NCBI RefSeq assembly: GCF_014262665.1
Contig: NZ_CP046883.1
Span: 1,612,001-1,676,000 of the forward strand
Length of the DNA: 64,000 bases
DNA from: Corynebacterium anserum
GTDB lineage: Bacteria; Actinomycetota; Actinomycetes; Mycobacteriales; Mycobacteriaceae
Reading direction: 5' to 3'
Part shown: in pieces, positions 45,612 to 55,032 of the stretch
Position numbering within the stretch: position 1 is the stretch's first letter
Layout of the letters: each line of letters begins with the position of its first letter
The notes under the pieces: generated by a model
What the model was told of the DNA's origin: nothing
Database searches by the model: none
The model's input: the letters and a program-made list of their open reading frames with translations, nothing else
Translations under genes and position numbers: made by a program

Positions 45612-45712
45612 TGAATTGCTCTGTCAGTCGATTTGTGTGGTGAATCAGCCAATCGATATGTGGGGTGGCTCGGTCAGGCGATATGTGTGGTGGCTCGGTC
45701 AGAGTAGGAGGA
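45612..45712. repeat. 25-bp direct repeats in the gap before the dehydrogenase
   Basis: Two 25-bp units (cgatatgtggggtggctcgg and cgatatgtgtggtggctcgg plus tcag) lie at about 45653-45702, with a diverged third copy from 45628. The intergenic DNA is GT-rich on the plus strand. Confidence 0.65.
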
Positions 45713-47803
45713 CTATTTGTTCCCCGTTTGTGTGTCTGTTTGCCTTTGTGTGTCTGTTTCAACGACGTCAGCAAGCACCGAACCCGCATCCACCTTGTCT
45801 CCCACACTGACGTGAACGGTGACGTGCCCGCTGGCTGGTGCCGTAAGAGTGTGTTCCATCTTCATGGCTTCAATAACGAGAATCGGTTGGCCTTGTTCAA
45901 CCTCAGCACCACTGCCAACGTCCACGGCGATGACAGTGCCCGGCATTGGACTGGTGATCGCTCCATCACCGTCAGCGGCAACGGCCAGCGCCGCACGGCG
46001 AGATATCTGTTCAACAGAGACGGTGCCCTCGGGACCGGTCACATAACTGCGTGCCCCGCTGGGTGAGGTTCTCACACCCCAGTGTTCGGCCGGAGACCGG
46101 TCAATACTCACCTGGTAATCCGTCAGGTCTTCTTTCACCTCCCTCCGCAGCAATTCAAGCTCGTGAGTGGTGGATTCCGGGATTTTCTCCGCCCCCTTCT
46201 CCACCACAGTGGAGACTGTGACTGTCCACGTCGTAGCCGAGTTGTCCCGGGATTGGAGAGAAACCTCACGAACCTCCTGTCCGTCAGTGACGACCATTCG
46301 TATGGGGGCGGGCGGAAGCCCTCCGCGCCATGCGTCGGCGCAACCCCACACCCGTCCCAACGTGGAGGAGCGAGCAGCGCTAATCGCTCGGTTCAGGACG
46401 GCCAGCCCCCAGGCGGCGTCCGGTGTGGGCGGGTCGGAGTACTCCCCACATATGCGGTCGAGCAGGCCAGTATCTAAATCGCCGGCAATAACTTCCGGGC
46501 GGTTAATGAGAAACCGGTTGAAGTTCACGTTGGTGACCAGGCCATCCACCACTGTTGTTCCTAGGGCAGCATCAAGGCGTTGGAGCGCGTGTTCACGGTT
46601 ATCCCCCCAGGCAATGAGTTTGGCCAGCATCGGGTCATAATCAGAACCGATGTGTTGGCCAACGTTGACACCAGAATCTACGCGCACCCCTGCTCCACGT
46701 GGCCACGTTAAGGAAGTGATGGTTCCTCCGGTTGGTAGGAAACCCCCAGCAGCGTCTTCAGCATAGATGCGTGCCTCCACAGCGTGTCCGTTGAGGCGAA
46801 TCTTCTCTTGTGTCAGTGGTAGTTCCTCACCCCGCGCAACCCGGATTTGCCACTCTACGAGATCCACTCCGGTCACCATTTCAGTCACCGGATGTTCCAC
46901 TTGGAGACGGGTGTTCATCTCCATGAAGAAGAAACGCTCAGGTTGCCGTGCGGAAACAATGAACTCCACAGTGCCCGCACCGCGATAACCGCAGGCCCGT
47001 GCAGCATCGCATGCCGCCTCTCCGATTTCTTGGCGGGTCGCCTCATCTAACAAAGCGGAAGGAGCTTCCTCAATGACCTTTTGGTGACGGCGTTGCTGGG
47101 AACATTCGCGCTCTCCCAGATGAATAACGTTGCCATGAGAATCGGCCACGATCTGAACCTCGATATGACGGGGAGTATCCACGAAATGTTCGAGGAATAA
47201 CGTGTCGTCGCCAAAGGAGCTAGCCGCTTCGCGTCGAGCTGACACCAGAGCCTGGGGCAGTTCCTCCGCGGTCTCTACGCGATGCATCCCCTTACCACCA
47301 CCACCAGCCGAGGGTTTGATGAGAACTGGAAAACCGATCTCTGGCGCCGCATCAATGATCTCTTGGTCGCTGAGTCCGGGGCGGGAAATGCCTGGAACTG
47401 TGGGGACGTTTCTGGACTCAACAGTGGAACGAGCAGTGATTTTGTCACCCATCTTGTCGATCGCAGAAGCCGGTGGGCCAATGAAGACGATGCCTTCGTC
47501 TTCGCAACGTCTGGCAAAGGCTGCGTTTTCTGACAGGAATCCATAACCAGGGTGTATGGCATCTGCCCCGGAGATGTGAGCGGCAGTCATGACCTTATCG
47601 ATATCCAAATAAGACTGGGCAGCTGCCGCGGGACCGACGTGTACCGCTTTGTCAGCGAGCGTCACGTGTGGTGCACACCTGTCAGCATCAGAATAGATAG
47701 CCACGGCCTGTAGACCCATCTTGTGGACGGTCTTGATTACACGTACGGCAATTTCACCGCGGTTTGCGACGAGGACGGTGCCGATCCTTGTGGGTGCGTT
47801 CAC
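45713..47803 (-). CDS. Biotin-dependent acyl-CoA carboxylase, alpha chain (MCC-type)
   Basis: This protein of 696 residues has biotin carboxylase followed by a biotinyl domain. It has VLVANRGEIAVRVI, the ATP loop KPSAGGGGKGMHRVE, the catalytic RECSQQRRHQKVIEEAPS and MNTRLQVEHPVTEM, and IEAMKMEHT with the biotinylated Lys. In this setting it acts on 3-methylcrotonyl-CoA with the beta chain. GTG 47803 begins the conserved APTRIGTVLV block; GTG 47845 is an alternative. It starts soon after the beta chain stop. Confidence 0.9.
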   Translation of the reverse strand: MNAPTRIGTVLVANRGEIAVRVIKTVHKMGLQAVAIYSDADRCAPHVTLADKAVHVGPAAAAQSYLDIDKVMTAAHISGADAIHPGYGFLSENAAFARRCEDEGIVFIGPPASAIDKMGDKITARSTVESRNVPTVPGISRPGLSDQEIIDAAPEIGFPVLIKPSAGGGGKGMHRVETAEELPQALVSARREAASSFGDDTLFLEHFVDTPRHIEVQIVADSHGNVIHLGERECSQQRRHQKVIEEAPSALLDEATRQEIGEAACDAARACGYRGAGTVEFIVSARQPERFFFMEMNTRLQVEHPVTEMVTGVDLVEWQIRVARGEELPLTQEKIRLNGHAVEARIYAEDAAGGFLPTGGTITSLTWPRGAGVRVDSGVNVGQHIGSDYDPMLAKLIAWGDNREHALQRLDAALGTTVVDGLVTNVNFNRFLINRPEVIAGDLDTGLLDRICGEYSDPPTPDAAWGLAVLNRAISAARSSTLGRVWGCADAWRGGLPPAPIRMVVTDGQEVREVSLQSRDNSATTWTVTVSTVVEKGAEKIPESTTHELELLRREVKEDLTDYQVSIDRSPAEHWGVRTSPSGARSYVTGPEGTVSVEQISRRAALAVAADGDGAITSPMPGTVIAVDVGSGAEVEQGQPILVIEAMKMEHTLTAPASGHVTVHVSVGDKVDAGSVLADVVETDTQRQTDTQTGNK

Positions 47804-47857
47804 TGGGGTTTCACACTCTTTCTTGTTTCTGCTGAATCTGGTCACTCACGCTACGAG

Positions 47858-49435
47858 TCACATGCGGAATACACCGAAGCCCGTTTCACGGCGTTCCGCC
47901 TGTGCACACACGTCCAGAGCCATAGCCAGGGTGCGACGTGTATCTGCTGGATCAATAACTCCGTCATCCCAGAGGCGGGCAGTGGAATACCAGCACGTGG
48001 ATCTTTCTTCGAACATTGCGCGGATCGGCTCCTCGAAGGCTTCTTGTTCTTCGGCAGACCATTGACCTCCCGACCGTTCGATCTGTGCACGCCGTACAGT
48101 CGATAACGTCATTGCAGCTTGCGGGCCACCCATGACGGAGATGCGCGCATTGGGCCACATCCATAAGAAGCGGGGTGTATAAGCTCGGCCGCACATCGAA
48201 TAGTTGCCGGCACCGAAGGCTCCCCCGGTGACGACGGTGAGTTTCGGTACGGAAGCTGTGGCAACGGCGTTGACCATTTTCGCACCGTGTTTAGCGATAC
48301 CCCCTTCTTCGTATTGCCGTCCCACCATGAAGCCAGTGGTGTTTTGGAAAAAGACCAGGGGGATGTGGCGCTGTTCGCATAGTTCGATGAAGTGTGCACC
48401 TTTCACCGCAGCTTCAGCGAAGATCACACCGTTGTTGGCGATGATTCCCACCGCGTGGCCCTCAATGCGCGCGAAAGCGGTGACGATAGAGGTGCCGTAC
48501 TCGCTCTTAAATTCCGAGATGGACCCCTCATCCACGACAGTGTCGATGAGGTCGTGAACGTCGTAGGGGATCTTGGGATCAGTCGGCACGATGTCATAAA
48601 GATCGGTCTGTGGCCGAGGAGCATCTACGGGGTCGTTCTTTAGCCAGGGGCTTGGTTTGCTTTCTGGCAGCGTGGCGACGATCTGCCGTATGCGACGCAG
48701 CGCATCATTGTCATCACAGGCTAGGTGATCAGACACGCCGGAGATGCGTGAATGCATGGCACCGCCGCCTAGTTCTTCAGGAGTGACGTCCTCGCCAGTA
48801 GCGGCCTTGACCAGCGGAGGTCCGGCCAAGAAGATGGTGCCCTGGTTTTCAACAATGACCGTTTCATCGGACATAGCCGGAACATACGCACCGCCTGCAG
48901 TGCAGGATCCCATCACCGCGGAGAGCTGTGGGATGCCTTTGGCGGACATCCGCGCTTGGTTGTAGAAGATGCGGCCAAAGTGATCGCGATCTGGAAAAAC
49001 TTCGTCTTGCTGCAACAACATTGCTCCACCAGAATCCACGAGGTAGATGCAGGGCAAGTTGTTGGCCTCTGCGATCTCCTGCGCGCGAAGGTGTTTCTTA
49101 ACCGTCATCGGATAGTAGGTTCCGCCCGATACTGTGGCATCGTTCGCGGCCACCATGCACAGCCGGCCGTGGATTAAACCAACGCCGGCAATCATCCCCG
49201 CCGCTGGGGCTTTTCCTCCGTACATGTCTTCTGCGGCAAGAGGGGCAATTTCCATAAAGGGGCTGCCCGGATCCAGCAGATTGATAATGCGATCACGTGG
49301 CAGCAATTTTCCTCGACTCACGTGACGCTCTCGTGCTGCGCCTCCCCCTCCCTGTGCGGCTCGTTCGAGGCGCTCGCGTAATTCAGCGACGAGTTCACGA
49401 TGGGATGCAGCGCAGGTCTCAACCTGTGAGGCCAT
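47858..49435 (-). CDS. Acyl-CoA carboxylase, beta chain (MCC-type carboxyltransferase)
   Basis: This 525-residue carboxyltransferase has [41 protein letters not shown] (the hallmark of MCC beta), [35 protein letters not shown] and [30 protein letters not shown]. It pairs with the following biotin carboxylase chain. It is the first gene of the catabolic operon. ATG 49435 has AGAGGGAG about ten bases upstream. Confidence 0.93.
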   Translation of the reverse strand: MASQVETCAASHRELVAELRERLERAAQGGGGAARERHVSRGKLLPRDRIINLLDPGSPFMEIAPLAAEDMYGGKAPAAGMIAGVGLIHGRLCMVAANDATVSGGTYYPMTVKKHLRAQEIAEANNLPCIYLVDSGGAMLLQQDEVFPDRDHFGRIFYNQARMSAKGIPQLSAVMGSCTAGGAYVPAMSDETVIVENQGTIFLAGPPLVKAATGEDVTPEELGGGAMHSRISGVSDHLACDDNDALRRIRQIVATLPESKPSPWLKNDPVDAPRPQTDLYDIVPTDPKIPYDVHDLIDTVVDEGSISEFKSEYGTSIVTAFARIEGHAVGIIANNGVIFAEAAVKGAHFIELCEQRHIPLVFFQNTTGFMVGRQYEEGGIAKHGAKMVNAVATASVPKLTVVTGGAFGAGNYSMCGRAYTPRFLWMWPNARISVMGGPQAAMTLSTVRRAQIERSGGQWSAEEQEAFEEPIRAMFEERSTCWYSTARLWDDGVIDPADTRRTLAMALDVCAQAERRETGFGVFRM

Positions 49436-49456
49436 AGGTCACACACTCCCTCTTTC

Positions 49457-49474
49457 AGTTAGTGGCTATTAACC
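49457..49474. promoter_or_regulatory. Partial second operator ahead of the carboxylase operon
   Basis: On the minus strand GGTTAATAGCCACTAACT shares the half site GGTTAA and 11 of 18 positions with the tetR palindrome. It lies 21 bases upstream of the beta-chain start codon. The match is imperfect. Confidence 0.4.
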
Positions 49475-49715
49475 GTGTGGTCTACATCACACCGTAATAT
49501 GAAGCACAACCAAAAGGAAGAGAAAACGGAACATCTCAAAGAAAAACTTGTTTTGCGCAAGAAATAGCTGCTCGTAGACTCCCCCTTTCGGGTAATGCAC
49601 GGGACATAAAGACCCCACCGCCCCACACCCCACCCCTCAATAGTGACAAACTCATCATCACCCGACGATGAGCAGCATGTGGTTTCCCCACCCAATCAAG
49701 GCATTCGCACCTACA

Positions 49716-49753
49716 GAAAGAGCGAGCGCGACCACACAGCAGATCGCACTCGC
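49716..49753 (-). terminator. Terminator of tetR
   Basis: A ten-base stem gcgagcgcga/tcgcactcgc with one G-T pair is followed on the minus strand by TCTTTCTG, about 13 bp past the tetR stop. Confidence 0.65.
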
Positions 49754-49765
49754 CCACGGTAAGAA

Positions 49766-50380
49766 CTAGCGCAAGCCCAAAGCAGAGCGCGCAGAGAGGA
49801 TCACTTGACGTCGAAGCAGAGCGGCCCCAACCCTCGTATTCAGATACTCCGCCGCATTGATCAAACCAATGACCAGCTGGGCAGCAATCTTCGCTCCATC
49901 ACCGGCATACGGTGGGCCCAGTTCTTCTAAGGCATCGGCCCACAAAGCCAGGTAGTGCCCTTGAGCCGCGCGCACCCTACTGTGCCCCTCCTCCCCCATG
50001 CGAAAGAGCTCCCTATTATGCAGACGAATCAACTCGGACTGCTCCAGAGCGAAAGACGTATGAAAATCAATGAGAATCTCCAAACGCTCACGCGGATCAC
50101 CGATCCCCGAGAGGATCTGCTGCGCTTCTTCATACAAGTGCTCCGAGACGCCCGTCATTAACTCATTGAGGATCTCCTCCTTACCCGAAAAATGCCGATA
50201 CACAGCCGGACCAGAAACGCCAACAGCCTCCCCCAAATCTTCCAGACGCATCGCATGGAATCCCTTTTCGGCCATGATTCTCGCCGAAGCACGAAGGAGC
50301 TCCACCCGCCTCTGAGCTTTCGCTGCCGCACGAGAGGACATGCCAGTAGTATCCGGATCAGCCAAATAGGTCGTTGCCAT
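49766..50380 (-). CDS. TetR-family regulator of the adjacent catabolic operon
   Basis: The 204-residue protein has an N-terminal helix-turn-helix: RRVELLRASARIMAEKGFHA, then MRLEDLGEAVGVSGPAVYRHFSGKEEIL. The ligand domain is all-helical and unrecognised. TetR neighbours of acyl-CoA degradation operons usually sense acyl-CoA thioesters. ATG 50380 is preceded by TAGCAT at seven bases on the minus strand, with no ribosome site, suggesting a leaderless transcript. A perfect palindrome (50396-50413) lies just upstream of that hexamer. Confidence 0.88.
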   Translation of the reverse strand: MATTYLADPDTTGMSSRAAAKAQRRVELLRASARIMAEKGFHAMRLEDLGEAVGVSGPAVYRHFSGKEEILNELMTGVSEHLYEEAQQILSGIGDPRERLEILIDFHTSFALEQSELIRLHNRELFRMGEEGHSRVRAAQGHYLALWADALEELGPPYAGDGAKIAAQLVIGLINAAEYLNTRVGAALLRRQVILSARSALGLR

Positions 50381-50395
50381 GCACAGGATGCTACA

Positions 50396-50413
50396 GGTTA
50401 ACTACAGTTAACC
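50396..50413. promoter_or_regulatory. Operator palindrome for the TetR regulator
   Basis: GGTTAACT-ac-AGTTAACC is a perfect 8+2+8 palindrome. On the minus strand it ends two bases before TAGCAT, the likely -10 of tetR, so binding would block the promoter. Confidence 0.7.
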
Positions 50414-50576
50414 GAAAGAATTTGCCCCGGATTTCATAGGATCGTAACGCAACAGTTCATCAACCTGCATTTTCTTTCCGAAAACAAAAGGTTGGTTACA
50501 TCTGTTCCCGTACTAATCGCACCTCATTAGACATATGAGAATAAGTGTCTGATCCCCTCATCTTTAGCCCATGCCC

Positions 50577-51468
50577 CTAGCAATTCGCCCGAGGCAATTC
50601 GTCCACCTTAACCATCAATCTCTGCGCAACCTCATTGAGCTGGGGCTGAGCGGATTCATAGGCGCCATCTGAAGACTCAGCAGATATCGCGACCGCAACC
50701 CAACCACCATCACTCGTGGGGATCAGACCACACTGACGGGCACTGTACACACCGGTTTCATTATCCACTCCAACCACCCTTGAAGATCGCTCCCGGGATG
50801 AGACCCAACCCATAGTCATGTCCATTATTCAGGGCAGCCATGGCATTCACCACCGATTGATGATCGGCTATACAGCGCAGATTCGAAGCAAAACGTGCCT
50901 GATCTGAAAGGTTCCACGGGGTTTCACCGAAAGCTAGGGAGTCATCGCTCAAAGATCCTGCATGAAATACCCTGGTGTAGTCGCCTCCTTCTCGGAGAAT
51001 CTGATTTGTCAATACATCTGCTCGCGATCCCATGGAGTTCCATAACGCCTCTGCTGCGTCGTTATCAGAGGCTGCGATCGCCTCATCGATATAAGCAACA
51101 GCATTGGGGTCATTACGCACCGCCGCGATAGCTACTGGAACCTTTGTGGTCGACCATGCCGGGGCAGTGTACGAACCATACTCCCCCATACTGTCTACGG
51201 CTACAGCCGTGTTGTCCACTAGGAATTCACTGAGAGCATCATTGTGGACAACCTGAAAAGTGCCGTCACCGGCCGCCATCCGATCCGAAAAGGCAGATCG
51301 CGAATGATAAACCTCGCCGGGATCCTAAACCCGCGTGTCTTGAATCTCGGTGGGGTTTTCTGCCTGGTCTGCTGCGCCGATATCCCCGGCCCGCTGCGCG
51401 GTGCACGAGCTCAGTAACACCACGTCCGAGATCAGGGCCGCAATTCACCCAGCAAACCTTTTAGGCAT
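50577..51468 (-). pseudogene. Decayed tandem copy of the beta-lactamase-like lipoprotein
   Basis: Reading from an ATG at 51468, the frame gives MPKRFAG, a TGA stop, then IAALISDVVLLSSCTAQ (a lipobox signal end), a TAG stop near 51328-51330, then a body similar to the intact neighbour: APAWSTTKVPVAIAAV, SDNDAAEALWNSMG, LIPGAIFKGGW. At about 50775 the frame shifts (a loss of two bases or gain of one), and the C-terminus continues as VYSARQCGLIPTSDGGWVAV to the stop at 50577. Two stops and one frameshift make it very likely non-functional. A sequencing error could explain one lesion but hardly three. Confidence 0.85.
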
Positions 51469-51499
51469 CGCCACCAAGGATTTCTTCCACCTCGTTCCC

Positions 51500-52405
51500 T
51501 CAACACTGGGTTTGAGGGAACTGATCAAGCTGTGCCTGCAGTTTATGGGCAACCTTAGTGAGCATTGCCTGCCCGCCTTCGTAGCTGCCATCTGTGGAGT
51601 TTGCGGCAATGGCCACGGCCACGTACCCGTCACCCGCTGGCACCAAACCAAACTGCCGGACGCCATAGGAACCCGATGGATCCGGGCCCCATCCTCCCTT
51701 GAAAATGGCGCCGGGGATTGTACCAAGGCCATATGCCTGGCCGCTTGCTTCTCCCATGGCTTGCACGATAGTTTCTGATCCCTTAATGCAGCGCAGTTGT
51801 GAAGCAAAATGTACCTGATCGCTCAAAGCCCATTGCGTTTGTCCGAAGGGAGTAAAACCTGGCCGGGTGACCACCGTATTGACTTGGGTACTTCTATCGC
51901 CACCTTCAACTAGGACAGCCTGGGTGAGAGGTCCAGCTTGCTCTCCCATGGATGACCACATGGCTTCGGCCGCAGCATTATCAGATAGGGAGATCGCTGC
52001 GTTGATGTAGCGGGCATTGGAGGGATCGTGGCGCAGCGCGGCGATGGCTACGGGAACCTTCGAAGTAGACCAAGCAGGGATGCCCACACTTCCAGCCTCA
52101 CCCACACCGTCAACAGCGATGGAGGTCCCCGGCACCAACAAACTTGCTAGCTCGCCTTTGGAGGCACCTTTGTCCGACTGGGATTTCGACTTGTCTGACG
52201 CACTATCCGAGGTTGTCGGCTGCGGCCCGTTGCTATCGTTTTTCTTCCCCTTATCCTTCGACGCCGAGTCTTGAGAACTCGTTGCATCCCCGTGCCCGGA
52301 CCGGGAGTTTTCAACATCGCCGATTGTGCAGGCTGATACCCCCATGGTCATGCACATAGCTAAGCACGCCGCAATAGTACGTCTGTTCATCAGTAGTTTC
52401 GCCAC
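51500..52405 (-). CDS. Beta-lactamase-fold lipoprotein
   Basis: This 301-residue exported lipoprotein has the signal MNRRTIAACLAMCMTMGVSAC with a lipobox Cys. A Ser/Asp/Lys-rich linker follows (about residues 30-85), then a domain with the active-site landmarks of serine beta-lactamase/PBP proteins: STSK (SxxK) in PAWSTSKVPVAIAAL, SDN in SLSDNAAAEAMW, and KGGW in place of KTG. It could be a peptidase, a lactamase or a non-catalytic relative; lipoproteins of this type are common in corynebacteria. GTG 52405 or ATG 52390 is the start. Confidence 0.75.
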   Translation of the reverse strand: MAKLLMNRRTIAACLAMCMTMGVSACTIGDVENSRSGHGDATSSQDSASKDKGKKNDSNGPQPTTSDSASDKSKSQSDKGASKGELASLLVPGTSIAVDGVGEAGSVGIPAWSTSKVPVAIAALRHDPSNARYINAAISLSDNAAAEAMWSSMGEQAGPLTQAVLVEGGDRSTQVNTVVTRPGFTPFGQTQWALSDQVHFASQLRCIKGSETIVQAMGEASGQAYGLGTIPGAIFKGGWGPDPSGSYGVRQFGLVPAGDGYVAVAIAANSTDGSYEGGQAMLTKVAHKLQAQLDQFPQTQC

Positions 52406-52423
52406 CAGTTCTCTCTACGATCT

Positions 52424-53308
52424 CTATGCGATGTACACAATGGCGTTATTTCCACCCGTGCATGTGACGTAGCTGTTGTTGTCTACGCACTTCATCGAAT
52501 AATTCTGATGGGTCACAGGACTGTAAACATCAATGGTGGTATTGGTTTTCTCATGAGACATCCACTCGTCCACGAAAGTATCGCGGACTTCGCGAGCGAA
52601 TTCCTTAGAAGTGACACTCGAACCAATGTAAACATTGTTGAAATCACCGGCTGGCTTACCAGCGGCGGCCGCGTCATTCGCCGGTACTGCATTGCTCGGC
52701 ATATCCGGGAATTTAGGACGAGCAGAGGATTCCTCGGAAGTGGATGTATCACCGCCATCTGACTCAGAAGTCAGATCGCTATCTCCGGTAGATCCACCGG
52801 CAGCGGAAGAATCCTGTGCCTCCGTCGAAGAAGCAGCTGAGTTGGAAGAGTTCGAGGAGAACCACCCCGCTTGCGTAATCCCAAATACTAAGACGCCAAT
52901 GATGAGGAGAGCTGCCACTGCCACCACGGCTGCAATGACCCCACCCTTAGACTTTTGACTGTTCTGTTGCTGGAACTGACCTTGTTGTGGATACTGTCTC
53001 TGCTGTTGAAACTGACCCTGATAACCCTGTGGATCCTGTGGACCAGGCCCCCACTGTTGTTGAGGAGAACCGGGCTGCTGACGAGGCCCCTGCGGGCCAG
53101 GCCCCCACTGTTGCTGAGGAGAACCGGGCTGCTGATGAGACCCCTGTGGTCCCTGCGATCCTAATCCCAGTTGCTGGGTGGGATAGTTGGGCTGTTGCTG
53201 AGGAGCACGTTGATACTGTGGTGGCTGAGGCTGCTTGGAGCCAGAAAATTTCTGCTGATCACGTGGCGCGCCCTCAAGCGGCTTGTTTCCCGGATTAGTA
53301 TCGTCCAC
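52424..53308 (-). CDS. Pro/Gln-rich single-pass membrane protein
   Basis: The 294-residue protein has a Pro/Gln/Gly-rich cytoplasmic N-terminus with an 18-residue repeat (QQPGSPQQQWGPGPQGPR). One membrane helix follows (GGVIAAVVAVAALLIIGVLV), then a Ser/Asp-rich spacer and a small extracellular domain with two cysteines (SMKCVDNNSYVTCTGGNNAI). I do not recognise the domain; such proteins are frequent in corynebacteria. GTG 53308 is chosen because GAGGAG lies eight bases upstream. It lies between the lipoprotein and purH in the same direction. Confidence 0.65.
   Translation of the reverse strand: MDDTNPGNKPLEGAPRDQQKFSGSKQPQPPQYQRAPQQQPNYPTQQLGLGSQGPQGSHQQPGSPQQQWGPGPQGPRQQPGSPQQQWGPGPQDPQGYQGQFQQQRQYPQQGQFQQQNSQKSKGGVIAAVVAVAALLIIGVLVFGITQAGWFSSNSSNSAASSTEAQDSSAAGGSTGDSDLTSESDGGDTSTSEESSARPKFPDMPSNAVPANDAAAAGKPAGDFNNVYIGSSVTSKEFAREVRDTFVDEWMSHEKTNTTIDVYSPVTHQNYSMKCVDNNSYVTCTGGNNAIVYIA
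53042..53149. repeat. 54-bp in-frame tandem repeat in the Pro/Gln-rich gene
   Basis: Two 54-bp units start at 53042 and 53096, beginning ccaggcccccactgttg, and encode the 18-residue QQPGSPQQQWGPGPQGPR repeat. The period is a multiple of three. Confidence 0.8.
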
Positions 53309-53451
53309 GTTATATCTCCTCATCACGCCTGCATAACCGTAAGAGCATGAGAGCCCTTGAGCCATAATCATTATGGCATTACCACGCCTCGGGTTTAAAT
53401 GTTCTGCACACTTCACCCTTACTGAGGCGGGTCGCCATCCCACGACGAAGC

Positions 53452-55032
53452 TTAGTGAGCGAAGTGGCGCTCCCCAGTCAGGTACATCGTCACGCCAGCC
53501 TTATTAGCAGCTTCGATAACTTCTGCGTCGCGAACCGAACCGCCAGGCTGTACCACAGCGCGCACACCCGCATTGGCCAGCACCTCAAAACCATCAGCGA
53601 ATGGAAAAAATGCGTCCGAGGCGGCAACCGCACCCTTCGCACGTTCTTCATCTCCAGCCAGGGAGTTGGCTCGCTCAACAGCCAATTTAGCGGCATCGAC
53701 ACGGTTGACTTGCCCCATACCGACGCCCACGGTAGCACCGTCCTTCGCTAATAGAATGGCGTTGGACTTCACGGCTCGTACAGAACGCCATGCGAACTCC
53801 AACTCAGCGAGTGTTGCTTCGTCGGCCGCCTCACCAGCGGCCAAAGTCCAGTTCGCTGGGTTATCTCCCCGGGCGTCGATAACGTCGCGCTCCTGTACGA
53901 GCAAGCCACCGGAAATCTCGCGGCGCTCGGTCTGCTTCTCAGCGCCCTGTGGCGCGTCGGCTTGGAGGATGCGGATATTCTTCTTCTGACTCAACACCTC
54001 CACAGCACCTTCTTCATAACCGGGAGCCACGATAACTTCAGTGAAGATTTCGGCGACCTGCTGAGCCATTTCAACGGTCACGTCACGGTTCACCGCGATG
54101 ACACCGCCAAAGGCTGACATGGGGTCACAGGCATGAGCCAGCCTGTGCGCCGTTGCGATGGATTCATCCGACACCGCGATACCACAGGGATTAGCATGCT
54201 TGATGATGGCCACAGCCGGACGTTCATGGTCCCAGGCTGCGCGCCATGCAGCATCGGAATCGGTGTAGTTGTTGTAGCTCATCTCCTTGCCATGGAACTG
54301 TTTTGCTCCTGCTAGACCAGTGCCTGCGGAGTACAAAGCAGCAGCCTGATGAGGGTTCTCGCCGTAACGCAGGATGGTCGAACGCTCATAAGTCGCACCA
54401 ATCCACTCCGGGAAGATCTCTGTCTCCTCAGCGATTTCCTGGCTCATCCATTCAGCTACAGCGACATCATAAGAAGCCGTGTGACGGAACGCTTCCGTTG
54501 CCAACGCAGTGCGTTCTGCGCGGGTGAAGCCTCCACCTTTTGCCGCAGCAACAACATCGTCATACCGGGCAGGATCGACGACGACCGCTACGGATGGGTG
54601 GTTCTTAGCTGCCGCCCGAACCATGGAGGGCCCGCCAATGTCGATTTGCTCCACACATGCATCGAAATCAGCCCCAGAGGCGACGGTCTGGGTGAATGGA
54701 TACAGGTTCACCACGACCAATTCAAACGCTTCCACGTCCAGTTCTTCCAGCTGCTTCAAATGATCCGCTTTGCGAGTATCGGCCAAAATGCCGGCATGAA
54801 CCCGCGGATGCAGGGTCTTGACGCGCCCTTCGAGAACCTCCGGAAAGCCGGTGAGCTGCTCAACTTCCGTCACCGGCACGCCCGCGGCGGCAATCTTAGA
54901 GGCGGTAGAACCGGTGGAAACGATGCTCACGCCCGCCTCATGCAGGCCTGTGGCCAGCTGTTCCAGTCCGGTTTTGTCGTAAACACTGATCAGGGCACGT
55001 CGAATATGCTTGCGACCGTTGTTATCCGTCAT
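53452..55032 (-). CDS. purH: Bifunctional AICAR transformylase/IMP cyclohydrolase
   Basis: PurH performs the last two steps of IMP synthesis. The N-terminal cyclohydrolase half has [20 protein letters not shown] and [15 protein letters not shown]. The transformylase half has [29 protein letters not shown] and the C-terminal [14 protein letters not shown] and [17 protein letters not shown]. The length is 526. ATG 55032 is chosen because it overlaps the purN stop (ATGA), the usual purN-purH coupling. Confidence 0.96.
   Translation of the reverse strand: MTDNNGRKHIRRALISVYDKTGLEQLATGLHEAGVSIVSTGSTASKIAAAGVPVTEVEQLTGFPEVLEGRVKTLHPRVHAGILADTRKADHLKQLEELDVEAFELVVVNLYPFTQTVASGADFDACVEQIDIGGPSMVRAAAKNHPSVAVVVDPARYDDVVAAAKGGGFTRAERTALATEAFRHTASYDVAVAEWMSQEIAEETEIFPEWIGATYERSTILRYGENPHQAAALYSAGTGLAGAKQFHGKEMSYNNYTDSDAAWRAAWDHERPAVAIIKHANPCGIAVSDESIATAHRLAHACDPMSAFGGVIAVNRDVTVEMAQQVAEIFTEVIVAPGYEEGAVEVLSQKKNIRILQADAPQGAEKQTERREISGGLLVQERDVIDARGDNPANWTLAAGEAADEATLAELEFAWRSVRAVKSNAILLAKDGATVGVGMGQVNRVDAAKLAVERANSLAGDEERAKGAVAASDAFFPFADGFEVLANAGVRAVVQPGGSVRDAEVIEAANKAGVTMYLTGERHFAH

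Larger units (their letters stand above)
49436..49765. promoter_or_regulatory. Promoter region of the leucine-type operon and end of tetR
   Basis: This 330-base gap holds the operator-like site at 49457-49474, a hairpin ctcatc...gatgag near 49650-49671, and the terminator of tetR at 49716-49753. No gene is apparent. The operon thus probably has its own promoter here. Confidence 0.6.

Noticed and set aside
38183-50413. Genomic island of foreign origin carrying the catabolic cluster
   Set aside because: No integrase, insertion sequence, tRNA or flanking repeat was seen, and codon use looks like the neighbours; relocation within the lineage is simpler.
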